Origin: UBA3910 sp002391465
Lineage (GTDB): Bacteria > Bacillota > Limnochordia > Darwinibacteriales > Darwinibacteriaceae
NCBI GenBank assembly: GCA_030054835.1
Contig: JASGVS010000028.1
Coordinates: 1 to 64,000 of the forward strand
DNA length: 64,000 bases
Reading direction: 5' to 3'
In this document: positions 42,082-49,590 of the stretch, piece after piece
How positions within the stretch are numbered: the stretch's first letter is position 1
Layout of the letters: every line of letters starts with the position of its first letter
The notes under the pieces: generated by a model
Told to the model about the DNA's origin: nothing
The model's input: the letters and a program-made list of their open reading frames with translations, nothing else
Database searches by the model: none
Translations under genes and position numbers: made by a program

Positions 42082-43134
42082 TTAAATATCTGCTTTGAGG
42101 AGAACCTTAATGGCGTTGTCCCGCCGTTCTTCGAAGATATCATAGGCCTCAGCCACCTCTGAAAGGGGTAGGCTGTGGGTGATGAGGGGCTTCATGTTGA
42201 TCTTTCCAGCTTTGATCAGATTGATCAGTTCGGGAATGCGGTTGGCGTTAACCAAACCCATGGTGATGGTGATGTTTTTGATCCAGAGTTTGTTCATGGG
42301 CACAGTCTGGGGCGTTTCAAAAACGCCGATTACGGACACGGTACCACCTGGTCTGACGCTGTCCAGAGCACCTTTAAACGTAGGTTCAAAACCGTTGGCT
42401 TCAATGGTTACATCCGCACCCCGGCCCTCCGTTAAGTCCTTAATGGCTTGGGGTACATCCACCTTGTTGGGGTTCAGTCCCATATCTGCCCAGCCGTTCT
42501 TTTGGGCGAACTCCAAACGGGAGTCGTCAATGTCTACCGCAATGATGTTGGCGGGGCCCCAGAGCCTTGCGGTTGCCATGGCGCACATGCCAACCGGGCC
42601 TGAACCGAACACAGCTACCGTATCGCCGGGCTGAATGCGGCCCATTTCGGCGCCATAATAGCCGGTGGAGAGGATGTCACCTACGAATATCACATCTTCA
42701 TCGGTGAGGCCTTCTGGGATAATGTACATGCCCGAGTCAGCATAGGGTACCCGTACGTAATCGGCCTGGCAGCCATCGATCATATAACCAAAAATCCAGC
42801 TGCCGTCTACACACTGGGAATACATTCCCCGGCGGCAGTAAAAACAGTTCATACATTGGGTTACGCAGGATACTGCAACCCGGTCGCCCTTTTTGAACTT
42901 GGTTACAGCGGGCCCAACCTCTTCCACAATGCCGCAGAACTCATGACCGATAATTCTGCCCGGCTCCACCTCAGGCAGACCGCCGTGGCGGATATGTTTG
43001 TCCGTACCGCAGATGGTTGAGGTGGTGACCTTGACAATAGCGTCAGTGGGCTTAAGGATCTTCGGTTTGGGCACTTGATCCAGGCTCATGTTTTCTGGGC
43101 CGTGATAGACAAAGGCTTTCATCGTTTCTGACAT
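42082..43134 (-). CDS. Zinc-dependent alcohol dehydrogenase, medium-chain
   Basis: A ~350-residue MDR dehydrogenase. Catalytic zinc ligands are in I-C-G-T-D-K-H, G-H-E-F-C-G, and D-I-L-S-T-G-Y-Y; the structural zinc motif is C-x2-C-x2-C-x7-C (C-M-N-C-F-Y-C). The NAD(P)-binding G-S-G-P-V-G-M near 175 follows. It resembles the secondary-alcohol/isopropanol or aryl-alcohol branch; the true substrate is open. TTG 43140 is in frame, but ATG 43134 has AGGAGG at eight bases. It sits alone on the minus strand with no functional partner nearby. Confidence 0.88.
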   Translation of the reverse strand: MSETMKAFVYHGPENMSLDQVPKPKILKPTDAIVKVTTSTICGTDKHIRHGGLPEVEPGRIIGHEFCGIVEEVGPAVTKFKKGDRVAVSCVTQCMNCFYCRRGMYSQCVDGSWIFGYMIDGCQADYVRVPYADSGMYIIPEGLTDEDVIFVGDILSTGYYGAEMGRIQPGDTVAVFGSGPVGMCAMATARLWGPANIIAVDIDDSRLEFAQKNGWADMGLNPNKVDVPQAIKDLTEGRGADVTIEANGFEPTFKGALDSVRPGGTVSVIGVFETPQTVPMNKLWIKNITITMGLVNANRIPELINLIKAGKINMKPLITHSLPLSEVAEAYDIFEERRDNAIKVLLKADI

Positions 43135-43233
43135 ACTCAAAACCTCCTAATATGTTTGCTGTTCAGATAACGTTGAAAAAGAGCTTACCTAGATTACCGT
43201 TCTCCTTTAGGCACCCTCCTTTCTGCGGAGAAT

Positions 43234-43278
43234 AAAAAAACCAAGTTTCTGCTTCCCCGAGGAAGCCAAAAACTTGGT
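43234..43278 (-). terminator. Intrinsic terminator of the DUF2294 gene
   Basis: On the minus strand ACCAAGTTT (43278-43270) pairs with AAACTTGGT (43248-43240), with an inner GGCTTCC/GGAAGC stem, and T(6-7) follows. Confidence 0.88.
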
Positions 43279-43314
43279 CTATCGCCAGGCCACTTTCGTT
43301 TCCCTTTGATCTAC

Positions 43315-43728
43315 CTACTTATTCGTTGGTGATAACTCTTGGGTTACGGTGCGATCTAGAATCATCACATGCATCCAGAAATCCTTTTCCGCCTCAACTA
43401 GAAATGATTGGTGCACTACCTTGGCATTGAGCATTCTTTCAATGTATGGAACGTTATCAATGGCATGCTGTTTGGCCACATGGATGCGTGCTGAGTTGAC
43501 AACATCTTTGCCTGCAGCTGTCTCCACAATGTATTTTTCTGGGTCGGTAAGAAAACCCTCGCCTCGGATTATTACCACGTCTTCCCAAATATTGACCCGG
43601 GTATGGTCAACCCCTTTGCCCAGCTTGGATTTGAAATACTTCTCCATGTAAATCTTCAGTTCGTGCTGTGCCTTTCTCCGTGCTCGCTCGTTCAGCCTGT
43701 CATTACCTTCAAGTCTTACGGCCGCCAA
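43315..43728 (-). CDS. DUF2294 (MpsC-like) protein
   Basis: About 137 residues of the DUF2294 family. Typical parts are K-S-K-L-G-K-G-V-D near residue 33, L-T-D-P-E-K-Y-I-V-E and a C-terminal alpha/beta part. A related protein (YrhF) is encoded next to formate dehydrogenase in Bacillus subtilis, and MpsC has been linked to ion translocation, but the activity is unknown. The frame is open to 43911, but the upstream part contains a terminator-like leader hairpin and no family similarity. TTG 43728 with AAGGAG at nine bases is my preferred start. No membrane segments in the retained part. Confidence 0.75.
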   Translation of the reverse strand: MAAVRLEGNDRLNERARRKAQHELKIYMEKYFKSKLGKGVDHTRVNIWEDVVIIRGEGFLTDPEKYIVETAAGKDVVNSARIHVAKQHAIDNVPYIERMLNAKVVHQSFLVEAEKDFWMHVMILDRTVTQELSPTNK

Positions 43729-43935
43729 AGCAGTTACTCCTTCCCTACGGCATAGGGCCGCGGCAGTCCGCCAAGGTCTGTATACAAAGAAAACCAGTGT
43801 TTGCGGGCTCGCGAAAGGTACGAACGTCAAACACTGGTATTTTATCGAGCTACCGGCAGGTGTCTCTCTAAACCACCATAAAAAGGGAATTGATTGTGTT
43901 ATTTTTATCATAGTCCAATTTCAATAGATTGTCAA
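43729..43935 (-). promoter_or_regulatory. Promoter and long structured leader of the DUF2294 gene
   Basis: Minus-strand TTGACA (43935-43930), 17-bp spacer, TATGAT (43912-43907), start near 43900. The ~170-nt leader contains ACCAGTGTTTG (43838-43828) pairing perfectly with CAAACACTGGT (43803-43793), followed by TTTCTTT, a terminator-like hairpin with a 24-nt loop. A further segment (about 43729-43785) precedes the start codon. Layout is that of a riboswitch or attenuator; I recognise no known class. Confidence 0.55.
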
Positions 43936-44028
43936 TAATTTCTCTAATATAAAGGAGGGTATTGGCGAAAAAAGTCAGAAACACTCTGAAAAGGTGAGAA
44001 ATGGTCCGTTTTATGTGAGGTGCTTGCC

Positions 44029-44169
44029 ATGTACAGCCGCGAGCTGAGGGATCTCTTGTTAAATGAAGGAGCTGCGCAGGTAGGCTTTGCCCATTTAGCT
44101 GCTGCAGGAGCTCGTCACATGCGGCAGCGGCGGGTTTTACCGAAATTGAGGAGTTTGAATATGATGTAA
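44029..44169 (+). pseudogene. Truncated N-terminus resembling a 4Fe-4S/QueG-like protein
   Basis: A 46-codon frame opens with Y-S-R-E-L-R-D-L-L-L-N-E-G-A-A-Q-V-G-F-A, which reads like the start of QueG-related iron-sulfur proteins. After about residue 27 the sequence is unrelated and ends at TAA 44167-44169. No cluster motif remains. A decent site (TGAGGTG) precedes ATG 44029, so a short peptide might still be made. I treat it as a gene fragment; the match is by eye only. Confidence 0.4.
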
Positions 44170-44348
44170 AGGAGTATTACCAGACGCCGGAAGATCTTAT
44201 TTTCCTCCTGAAGTATACTCCCATCATTCCCGATTTTGGCAGAGACGCGGAGGACTTCCGAAGCACAGCTGATTTTATCGCAGAAAACCAGAGAGAGAAA
44301 GGGATCTGCACCAACTCCAAGCGATATATGCTTATCGCGAAGAAATAA
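44121..44348 (+). pseudogene. C-terminal remnant of a SAM-dependent methyltransferase
   Basis: In another frame, 75 codons ending at TAA 44346-44348 read like the C-terminus of class I methyltransferases (Y-Y-Q-T-P-E-D-L-I, I-I-P-D-F-G, E-K-G-I-C-T-N-S-K-R-Y-M). The SAM-binding Rossmann part is missing, and the region starts within the overlapping frame of the QueG-like fragment. The two fragments look joined by a deletion. No start codon or ribosome site is apparent. Confidence 0.5.
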
Positions 44349-44377
44349 GAACTGGAGAAGGTTTGCACAGTACGGTT

Positions 44378-44408
44378 GGGGAGGAAGGGGCATCCGCTCT
44401 ACCTCCCC
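44378..44408 (+). terminator. Weak terminator-like hairpin before the phosphate block
   Basis: GGGGAGG (44378-44384) pairs with CCTCCCC (44402-44408), loop of 17 nt, followed by TTCACTTT. No clean T-run. Confidence 0.4.
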
Positions 44409-44410
44409 TT

Positions 44411-44461
44411 CACTTTACATACATTTGATACTGGCCAGATTGTCCACTTTACACTGCTCCC
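44411..44461 (+). promoter_or_regulatory. Pho operator, copy 1
   Basis: This 51-bp element is about 80% identical (41 of 51 positions by eye) to 48416-48466. TTTACA (44414), TTGATA (44425), CAGATT (44436) and TTTACA (44448) are spaced at 11, 11 and 12 bp, the direct-repeat spacing of PhoB/PhoP-type boxes. It lies directly upstream of pstB-phoU-phoB-phoR. Confidence 0.7.
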
Positions 44462-44518
44462 ATATGCTGTACTTAGAAATAAGTAATGTGGAAGGTTAGG
44501 ATATGGGTGGCTGAAAAG

Positions 44519-45280
44519 ATGCTGAAATTCGATAATCCAGTACTTATGAGCAGAGATTTGAGCCTGTGGTATGGAGATAATCAGGCTTTGAACAGGATCA
44601 ATATGGAAATTCCGGCCAGGGAAGTGACTGCCATCATCGGCCCTTCTGGCTGCGGGAAATCCACTTTTTTAAAGACGATTAACCGCATGACGGATTTAGT
44701 TGAGGGTGTGCGCCTGGAAGGGGCACTGGAGTTTTTAGGCAGGCCCTTGAAGGATTACGATGTGGTTGAACTGCGGCGCAGAGTGGGTATGGTGTTTCAA
44801 AGGCCAAATCCCTTTCCCAAGTCGATCTATGAGAACATAGTCTTTGGCCTGCGTCTAGTGGGGGAAAGGAGAAGAGCGGTTCTAGATGAAGTTGTAGAGC
44901 GGAGCCTAAGGCAGGCAGCCCTCTGGGATGAGGTTAAGGATAGGCTGCACAGCTCCGCCTTGGAACTGTCCGGCGGTCAGCAGCAGCGGCTCTGTACTGC
45001 TCGGGCCCTGGCGGTGAACCCGGAAGTGATCCTCATGGACGAGCCCACTTCGGCGCTGGACCCGGTGGCTTCCGCCAAGATCGAGGAACTGATAATCCGA
45101 CTGAAGGAAGAATACACCATCCTAATTGTGACCCACAACATGCAGCAGGCTGCTAGAATTTCGGATCAGACCGCTTTCTTTTTATCTGGTGAACTGGTGG
45201 AGTACAGCAAGACAGATGAGCTGTTCGAAACCCCAGCCTCACCCAAGACAGAAGACTTTATTACGGGCAGATTTGGTTAG
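44519..45280 (+). CDS. pstB: Phosphate ABC transporter ATPase PstB, copy 1
   Basis: A ~253-residue PstB. Walker A G-P-S-G-C-G-K-S-T, Q-loop V-F-Q-R-P-N-P-F-P-K-S, signature L-S-G-G-Q-Q-Q-R-L, Walker B V-I-L-M-D-E-P-T-S-A-L-D-P, and H-loop T-H-N-M-Q-Q-A-A-R. The frame opens at ATG 44486 with a poor site; ATG 44519 (GGGTGG ahead) or GTG 44507 is more likely. It is followed by phoU with 16 bp between. A second pstB at 51450 belongs to pstSCA; this copy sits with the regulatory genes, so it may also serve the signalling complex. Confidence 0.9.
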   Translation: MLKFDNPVLMSRDLSLWYGDNQALNRINMEIPAREVTAIIGPSGCGKSTFLKTINRMTDLVEGVRLEGALEFLGRPLKDYDVVELRRRVGMVFQRPNPFPKSIYENIVFGLRLVGERRRAVLDEVVERSLRQAALWDEVKDRLHSSALELSGGQQQRLCTARALAVNPEVILMDEPTSALDPVASAKIEELIIRLKEEYTILIVTHNMQQAARISDQTAFFLSGELVEYSKTDELFETPASPKTEDFITGRFG

Positions 45281-45296
45281 AATTAGGGGGATAGGA

Positions 45297-45959
45297 ATGA
45301 GATCGCACTTTGATGCACAGCTGGCAAAGCTGAACAATGAAATGATACAGATGGGGGCTTTGGTGGAGGCGGCCATTGCCGGTGTGACGGAGGCCCTGCT
45401 TAAACAGGATGTTGCCGAAGCGGAACGGGTAATTAGGCTCGAACAGGAAATTGATGATAAGGAGAAGGACATTGAAGCCCACTGCCTGAAGCTGTTAGTG
45501 CAGCAGCAGCCGGTGGCCAGGGACCTGCGCCAGATATCTACTGCCCTGAAGATGATTACCGATCTGGAGAGAATCGGCGATCAGACGATGGATATTTCGG
45601 AGCTGGCCATCCTTCTCAGTGACACCTCTTACATCAAGCGGTTGGAGCACATTGCCCAAATGGCGGAAGAAACAGGTCGCATGGTGACAGGGGCCATTGA
45701 TGCCTTTGTGGAAAAGGACCTCTCCAGGGTGCAGTCGGTAATTGCCGCCGATGATATTGTGGATGGACTTTTCGATACGGTGAAGGAGGACCTGATTCAG
45801 TTAATCCTGGAAGACCCCAAAAACGGCAGCCAGGCTTTGGATCTTTTGATGATTGCCAAATACCTGGAGCGCATCGGCGACCACGCCGAAAACATCGCAG
45901 AATGGGTGGAATACTCAATAACAGGTCATCACCGGCGTGACCCAAACTTACCGAAGTAG
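45297..45959 (+). CDS. phoU: Phosphate signalling regulator PhoU
   Basis: A 220-residue PhoU of two three-helix bundles. The repeated metal-binding E-R-I-G-D motifs are seen twice: T-D-L-E-R-I-G-D-Q in the first half, and Y-L-E-R-I-G-D-H in the second. It links the Pst transporter to the PhoR kinase and represses the Pho response when phosphate is ample. The open frame starts earlier inside pstB, but ATG 45297 with AGGGGG at six bases is clear. Eight bases separate it from phoB. Confidence 0.95.
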   Translation: MRSHFDAQLAKLNNEMIQMGALVEAAIAGVTEALLKQDVAEAERVIRLEQEIDDKEKDIEAHCLKLLVQQQPVARDLRQISTALKMITDLERIGDQTMDISELAILLSDTSYIKRLEHIAQMAEETGRMVTGAIDAFVEKDLSRVQSVIAADDIVDGLFDTVKEDLIQLILEDPKNGSQALDLLMIAKYLERIGDHAENIAEWVEYSITGHHRRDPNLPK

Positions 45960-45967
45960 GTGATGGT

Positions 45968-46657
45968 ATGAGCACAGTGTTTTATGTGGAAGATGATCAG
46001 GCCATTCGGGACTCCGTTTTGTACGCCTTAACAGCGACGGGCTTTACCGCGGAAGGATTTGAAGACGGGGAGTCCTTTTACGCTAGGCTGGAGGAAGCAC
46101 TCCCCGATTTGGTGCTGTTGGACATCATGCTGCCCGGGGAAGACGGGCTCCAAATCCTACGGCGCCTGCGCAGCAAGGAGCGGACTAGAAAAATCCCAGT
46201 GATAATGCTGACGGCCAAAGGGGCCGAATTCGAGAAGGTGATTGGCCTGGACAGCGGTGCAGATGATTACATCGCCAAACCCTTTGGCGTAATGGAGCTT
46301 ATTTCCCGTATTAACGCGGTTCTGCGCAGGACTGCCCATGATGTGGAAGAGGACCTTGATCAAATCACCGTCGGTGGTCTCACCATCGATCGCCTGAAAC
46401 GCAGTGTGTTGGCTGAAGGTAAATCGGTCGAATTCACTCTCAAGGAGTTTGAAGTACTTTATCTGTTCATGAGCAATGTTGACCGGGTTTTTACCCGGGA
46501 TGAACTGCTCGATCAGGTCTGGGGTTATGACTTTCAAGGTGAAACGAGAACGGTTGATGTGCATATTGGGACAATCCGCCAGAAGCTGGGTGATCTAGGG
46601 AAGATGATCAAAACGGTTCGAGGTGTTGGGTACAAGCTGTCCAGCGAAGGGGAATAA
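45968..46657 (+). CDS. Phosphate response regulator (PhoB/PhoP type)
   Basis: A 229-residue OmpR/PhoB-family regulator. Receiver: E8-D-D acidic pocket, phospho-acceptor D52 in L-L-D-I-M-L-P-G-E, T in M-L-T-A-K-G, and K in Y-I-A-K-P-F. The winged-helix output domain ends with the typical R-T-V-D-V-H-I-G-T-I-R-Q-K-L. Gene order phoU-phoB-phoR and the nearby 11-bp repeat operators support a phosphate role. It would bind the elements at 44411 and 48416. Confidence 0.92.
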   Translation: MSTVFYVEDDQAIRDSVLYALTATGFTAEGFEDGESFYARLEEALPDLVLLDIMLPGEDGLQILRRLRSKERTRKIPVIMLTAKGAEFEKVIGLDSGADDYIAKPFGVMELISRINAVLRRTAHDVEEDLDQITVGGLTIDRLKRSVLAEGKSVEFTLKEFEVLYLFMSNVDRVFTRDELLDQVWGYDFQGETRTVDVHIGTIRQKLGDLGKMIKTVRGVGYKLSSEGE

Positions 46658-46659
46658 AA

Positions 46660-48351
46660 ATGGGACGCCTAATTCTGCGAAAGACTATTATCGTGAGCCT
46701 GATTGCGGTCCTGATTACTGCGGTCTTCACGGTAGCCGCAATGCACTATATTATCAACGACAACACGCGGCAGGAGCTGCGGGAAGGGGCAGCCTTTATC
46801 TTGGGCCTGCTTGCAGAAGGACGCAGTCTGGATGAACTGCTTTCCTCTTCAGCGGTTGAGGCCGGGCCCCTGCGCCTTACCCTGATCGCCGGGGATGGAC
46901 AAGTCCTCTTTGACAACCGGGCTGTGGCTCAGGAAATGGAGAACCACTTGGCCAGGAGAGAAGTGCAGCTTGCTTTGGCAGATGGGGTTGGAGAAGGTTA
47001 CCGCCTTTCCAAGACCCTTTCTGAGGTCACCTTTTATCATGCCGTTCTCTGGGAAGACGGAACAGTACTGCGCTTTGCCAAGACAACCGAAAGTCCCATT
47101 TATACCCTTTATCGCTTAGTGTCCCTCGTAGGTATCATAATCGTGGCGGCGGTGGTGATTGCTTCTTTCTTTGCCGATGGGATGGTGAAAAGCATTGTGA
47201 CGCCCATCAACAACCTCAACCTTGAGGAGCCTTTGTCTAACGAGACCTACGAGGAGTTAGTCCCCCTCCTTCGGCGGATCGACCGGCAGCGAGAAGTGAT
47301 CGCGCAGCAGCTGGCGGAGCGGGAACACAGACAGGAAGAGTTTCAGACCATAACCGAGTATATGTCTGAAGGACTGCTCATTTTGGACAGCGAGGCCCAC
47401 GTGGTGACGGTAAACCCCAGTGCTCTCTATATTTTAAAGCCCGATGCCGGTTCGTCCCGTGACTATATAGGCAGGAGCGTGTGGCAGCTTACCCGCGACC
47501 TTTCGCTGCAAGAAGCGATTCAGCAGGGTCTGGGGGGCGAGAAAAGCGAAATCGTACTGGCCATGGAAGAGCGGCGCTACCAGGTGTTCGTAAACCCCGT
47601 CTTCAGGACGGAAGAGTCAGAAGGTGTGAATGGCTTAGTCCTCCTGTTCTGGGATATTACACAGAAATACGCGGCGGAGCAGATGCGGAAAGAATTCTCC
47701 GCCAACGTCTCCCATGAGTTAAAGACGCCCCTAACTGCCATTTCCAATTACGCCGAGCTGCTGAAAAACGACATGGTGAAACCTGAAGATAGGCAGCGGT
47801 TTGTGGAGCGCATCTACGCAGAAACGCAGCGGATGATCGCGTTGGTGGAAGATATTCTCAAGGTCTCCCGCCTCGATGAAAAGGTGGAGCTCCATCCGAA
47901 AGAAGATGTTGATCTCTTAGAACTGGCCAGAACGGTGGCAGACCTTCTAGAACCTCTTGCGGAAAGGGGCGGAGTAACCATTTCCGTTACGGGAGAGTCA
48001 GTTTCCATTTATGGGGATCGGGCCATTCTCTTTGACATGCTCTATAACCTCTGCCATAACGGTATTAGATACAGCCGGGGACCAGGGGGTCAAGTGGAGA
48101 TTCGCTGCAGGAGAGAGGGGGAACGGGCGGTGCTGGAAGTGGCCGATAACGGTATCGGCATCCCCCGGGAACACCAGCCAAGGATCTTTGAACGATTCTA
48201 CCGCGTTGATAAAAGCCACGCCAAGAGGACAGGCGGGACCGGGCTTGGGCTGGCGATTGTCAAGCATGGAGCAGGCTACCACAACGGGGAAATCCGACTG
48301 TCAAGTGCTGAAAACAAAGGTACCACAATCACCCTGGTTTTCCCAATGTAA
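46660..48351 (+). CDS. Phosphate sensor histidine kinase (PhoR type)
   Basis: A 563-residue membrane kinase: TM1 ~9-30, extracellular region ~31-145, TM2 ~148-170, a short HAMP-like segment, a PAS domain ~225-330, HisKA with H352 in S-A-N-V-S-H-E-L-K-T-P-L, and a HATPase domain with N-box, D-N-G-I-G-I-P and G-G-T-G-L-G-L-A. The layout matches PhoR. Its partner is the regulator two bases upstream. It is the last gene of the first phosphate block and is followed by a terminator. Confidence 0.92.
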   Translation: MGRLILRKTIIVSLIAVLITAVFTVAAMHYIINDNTRQELREGAAFILGLLAEGRSLDELLSSSAVEAGPLRLTLIAGDGQVLFDNRAVAQEMENHLARREVQLALADGVGEGYRLSKTLSEVTFYHAVLWEDGTVLRFAKTTESPIYTLYRLVSLVGIIIVAAVVIASFFADGMVKSIVTPINNLNLEEPLSNETYEELVPLLRRIDRQREVIAQQLAEREHRQEEFQTITEYMSEGLLILDSEAHVVTVNPSALYILKPDAGSSRDYIGRSVWQLTRDLSLQEAIQQGLGGEKSEIVLAMEERRYQVFVNPVFRTEESEGVNGLVLLFWDITQKYAAEQMRKEFSANVSHELKTPLTAISNYAELLKNDMVKPEDRQRFVERIYAETQRMIALVEDILKVSRLDEKVELHPKEDVDLLELARTVADLLEPLAERGGVTISVTGESVSIYGDRAILFDMLYNLCHNGIRYSRGPGGQVEIRCRREGERAVLEVADNGIGIPREHQPRIFERFYRVDKSHAKRTGGTGLGLAIVKHGAGYHNGEIRLSSAENKGTTITLVFPM

Positions 48352-48372
48352 GGGTGCTGTAACAGTTAGATT

Positions 48373-48402
48373 GGGGCAGTTCAACGGAACTGCCCCTTTT
48401 TT
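48373..48402 (+). terminator. Intrinsic terminator after the kinase gene
   Basis: GGGGCAGTT (48373-48381) pairs with AACTGCCCC (48388-48396), then T(6). It insulates the two phosphate blocks, and the second operator begins 14 bp later. Confidence 0.92.
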
Positions 48403-48415
48403 ATACCCGTTCTTC

Positions 48416-48466
48416 CACTTTACCTAGACTTGATAATGGGCAGATAGTGTACTTTACAGAGCTCCC
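48416..48466 (+). promoter_or_regulatory. Pho operator, copy 2
   Basis: The same 51-bp element as at 44411-44461, ten differences by eye, again with TTTAC-type and TTGATA half-sites 11 bp apart. It lies 49 bp before pstS. Confidence 0.7.
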
Positions 48467-48514
48467 TTAGAATTGGAAGTGAAAGCAAAATCGCAAATAT
48501 GAGGAGGTACCCAC

Positions 48515-49555
48515 ATGGGTAAAAGAAGTTTGGTTGTTGCTTTAGTTTTGATGTTGACCTTGAGTACAGCAGGTACAGCCTTGGCGAACCTGCAGATCAA
48601 TGGAGCCGGGGCATCGTTCCCGTTCCCAATTTATTCCCGTTGGTTTGATGAGTATCGCCAGATCGACCCAGCGGTACAGATTAACTATCAATCCATCGGC
48701 AGCGGCGGTGGAATCAGCCAGATTACTGCCCGCACGGTAGATTTTGGTGCAACAGATGGTCCCATGACCGATGAAGCTTTGGCTGAGTTGGATCGCAAAC
48801 TGCTGCACATTCCCACTGTTATTGGTGCAGTATCGGTTGTGTACAACATTCCGGGAGTGGATTCGGGTTTGAAATTGACAGGTGACATTCTAGCCGACAT
48901 TTACCTCGGTGAAATCACCAACTGGAACGATGCCCGTATTGCAGAAATAAACTCGGATATCGTTCTGCCGCATCTGTCCATTGCAGTGGCCAGAAGGTCA
49001 GACGGCAGCGGTACCACTTTTACCTTCAGCGACTATTTAAGCAGTGTCAGTGAAACTTGGAAAAACAGAGTGGGTGCAGGTAACGCCCTAAGGTGGCCCG
49101 TTGGCCTAGGTGCCAAGGGTAACGAAGGTGTGGCAGGACTGGTCCGCCAACTGCCCGGTGCAATTGGTTATGTTGAGCAGGCTTACGCTGAACAGAACAA
49201 CCTGTCCCAGGCTGCCCTACAGAACAAGGCAGGCAACTACATTATGCCATCATTGGAAGGCGCTAGCTTGGCAGCTGCCGGTGTGGACATGCCCAGTGAC
49301 TTCCGGGTTTCCATTGTTAACGCCGCAGGTGAACAGGCCTACCCCATCGCTACCTTTACCTGGCTCTTGGTTTACGAAAACGCCTTCGACGAGGCTGTTG
49401 GTGGCAAGCTGGCAGAGTTCCTCCTCTGGGCAGTAACGGAAGGTGCTCCGTATGCAGAAGAACTGCACTACGCACCCTTACCGGCGGAAGTAGCAGAAAT
49501 GGTGAAGGATACTCTTAAACAGCTTCATTTCAACGGCACACCGTTCTTACAGTAG
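48515..49555 (+). CDS. pstS: Phosphate-binding protein PstS
   Basis: A 346-residue periplasmic-type phosphate receptor. It has a Sec signal peptide ending A-L-A-N near residue 24, with no lipobox Cys, then the phosphate ligands G-A-G-A-S-F-P-F, A-T-D-G-P-M-T, R-R-S-D-G-S-G-T-T and G-N-E-G-V. Lack of a lipid anchor is unusual for a monoderm, where PstS is normally a lipoprotein; it may be retained otherwise, or the cell may have an outer membrane. GAGGAGG before ATG. First gene of pstSCAB. Confidence 0.95.
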   Translation: MGKRSLVVALVLMLTLSTAGTALANLQINGAGASFPFPIYSRWFDEYRQIDPAVQINYQSIGSGGGISQITARTVDFGATDGPMTDEALAELDRKLLHIPTVIGAVSVVYNIPGVDSGLKLTGDILADIYLGEITNWNDARIAEINSDIVLPHLSIAVARRSDGSGTTFTFSDYLSSVSETWKNRVGAGNALRWPVGLGAKGNEGVAGLVRQLPGAIGYVEQAYAEQNNLSQAALQNKAGNYIMPSLEGASLAAAGVDMPSDFRVSIVNAAGEQAYPIATFTWLLVYENAFDEAVGGKLAEFLLWAVTEGAPYAEELHYAPLPAEVAEMVKDTLKQLHFNGTPFLQ

Positions 49556-49590
49556 ATAGAAGTACAACGTAACAAACAGAGGGGACAGCT

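Noticed and set aside
43729..43911. N-terminal extension of the DUF2294 protein to 43911
   Set aside because: That stretch contains a perfect terminator-like hairpin, begins at the predicted transcription start and has no family similarity; TTG 43728 has a proper ribosome site.
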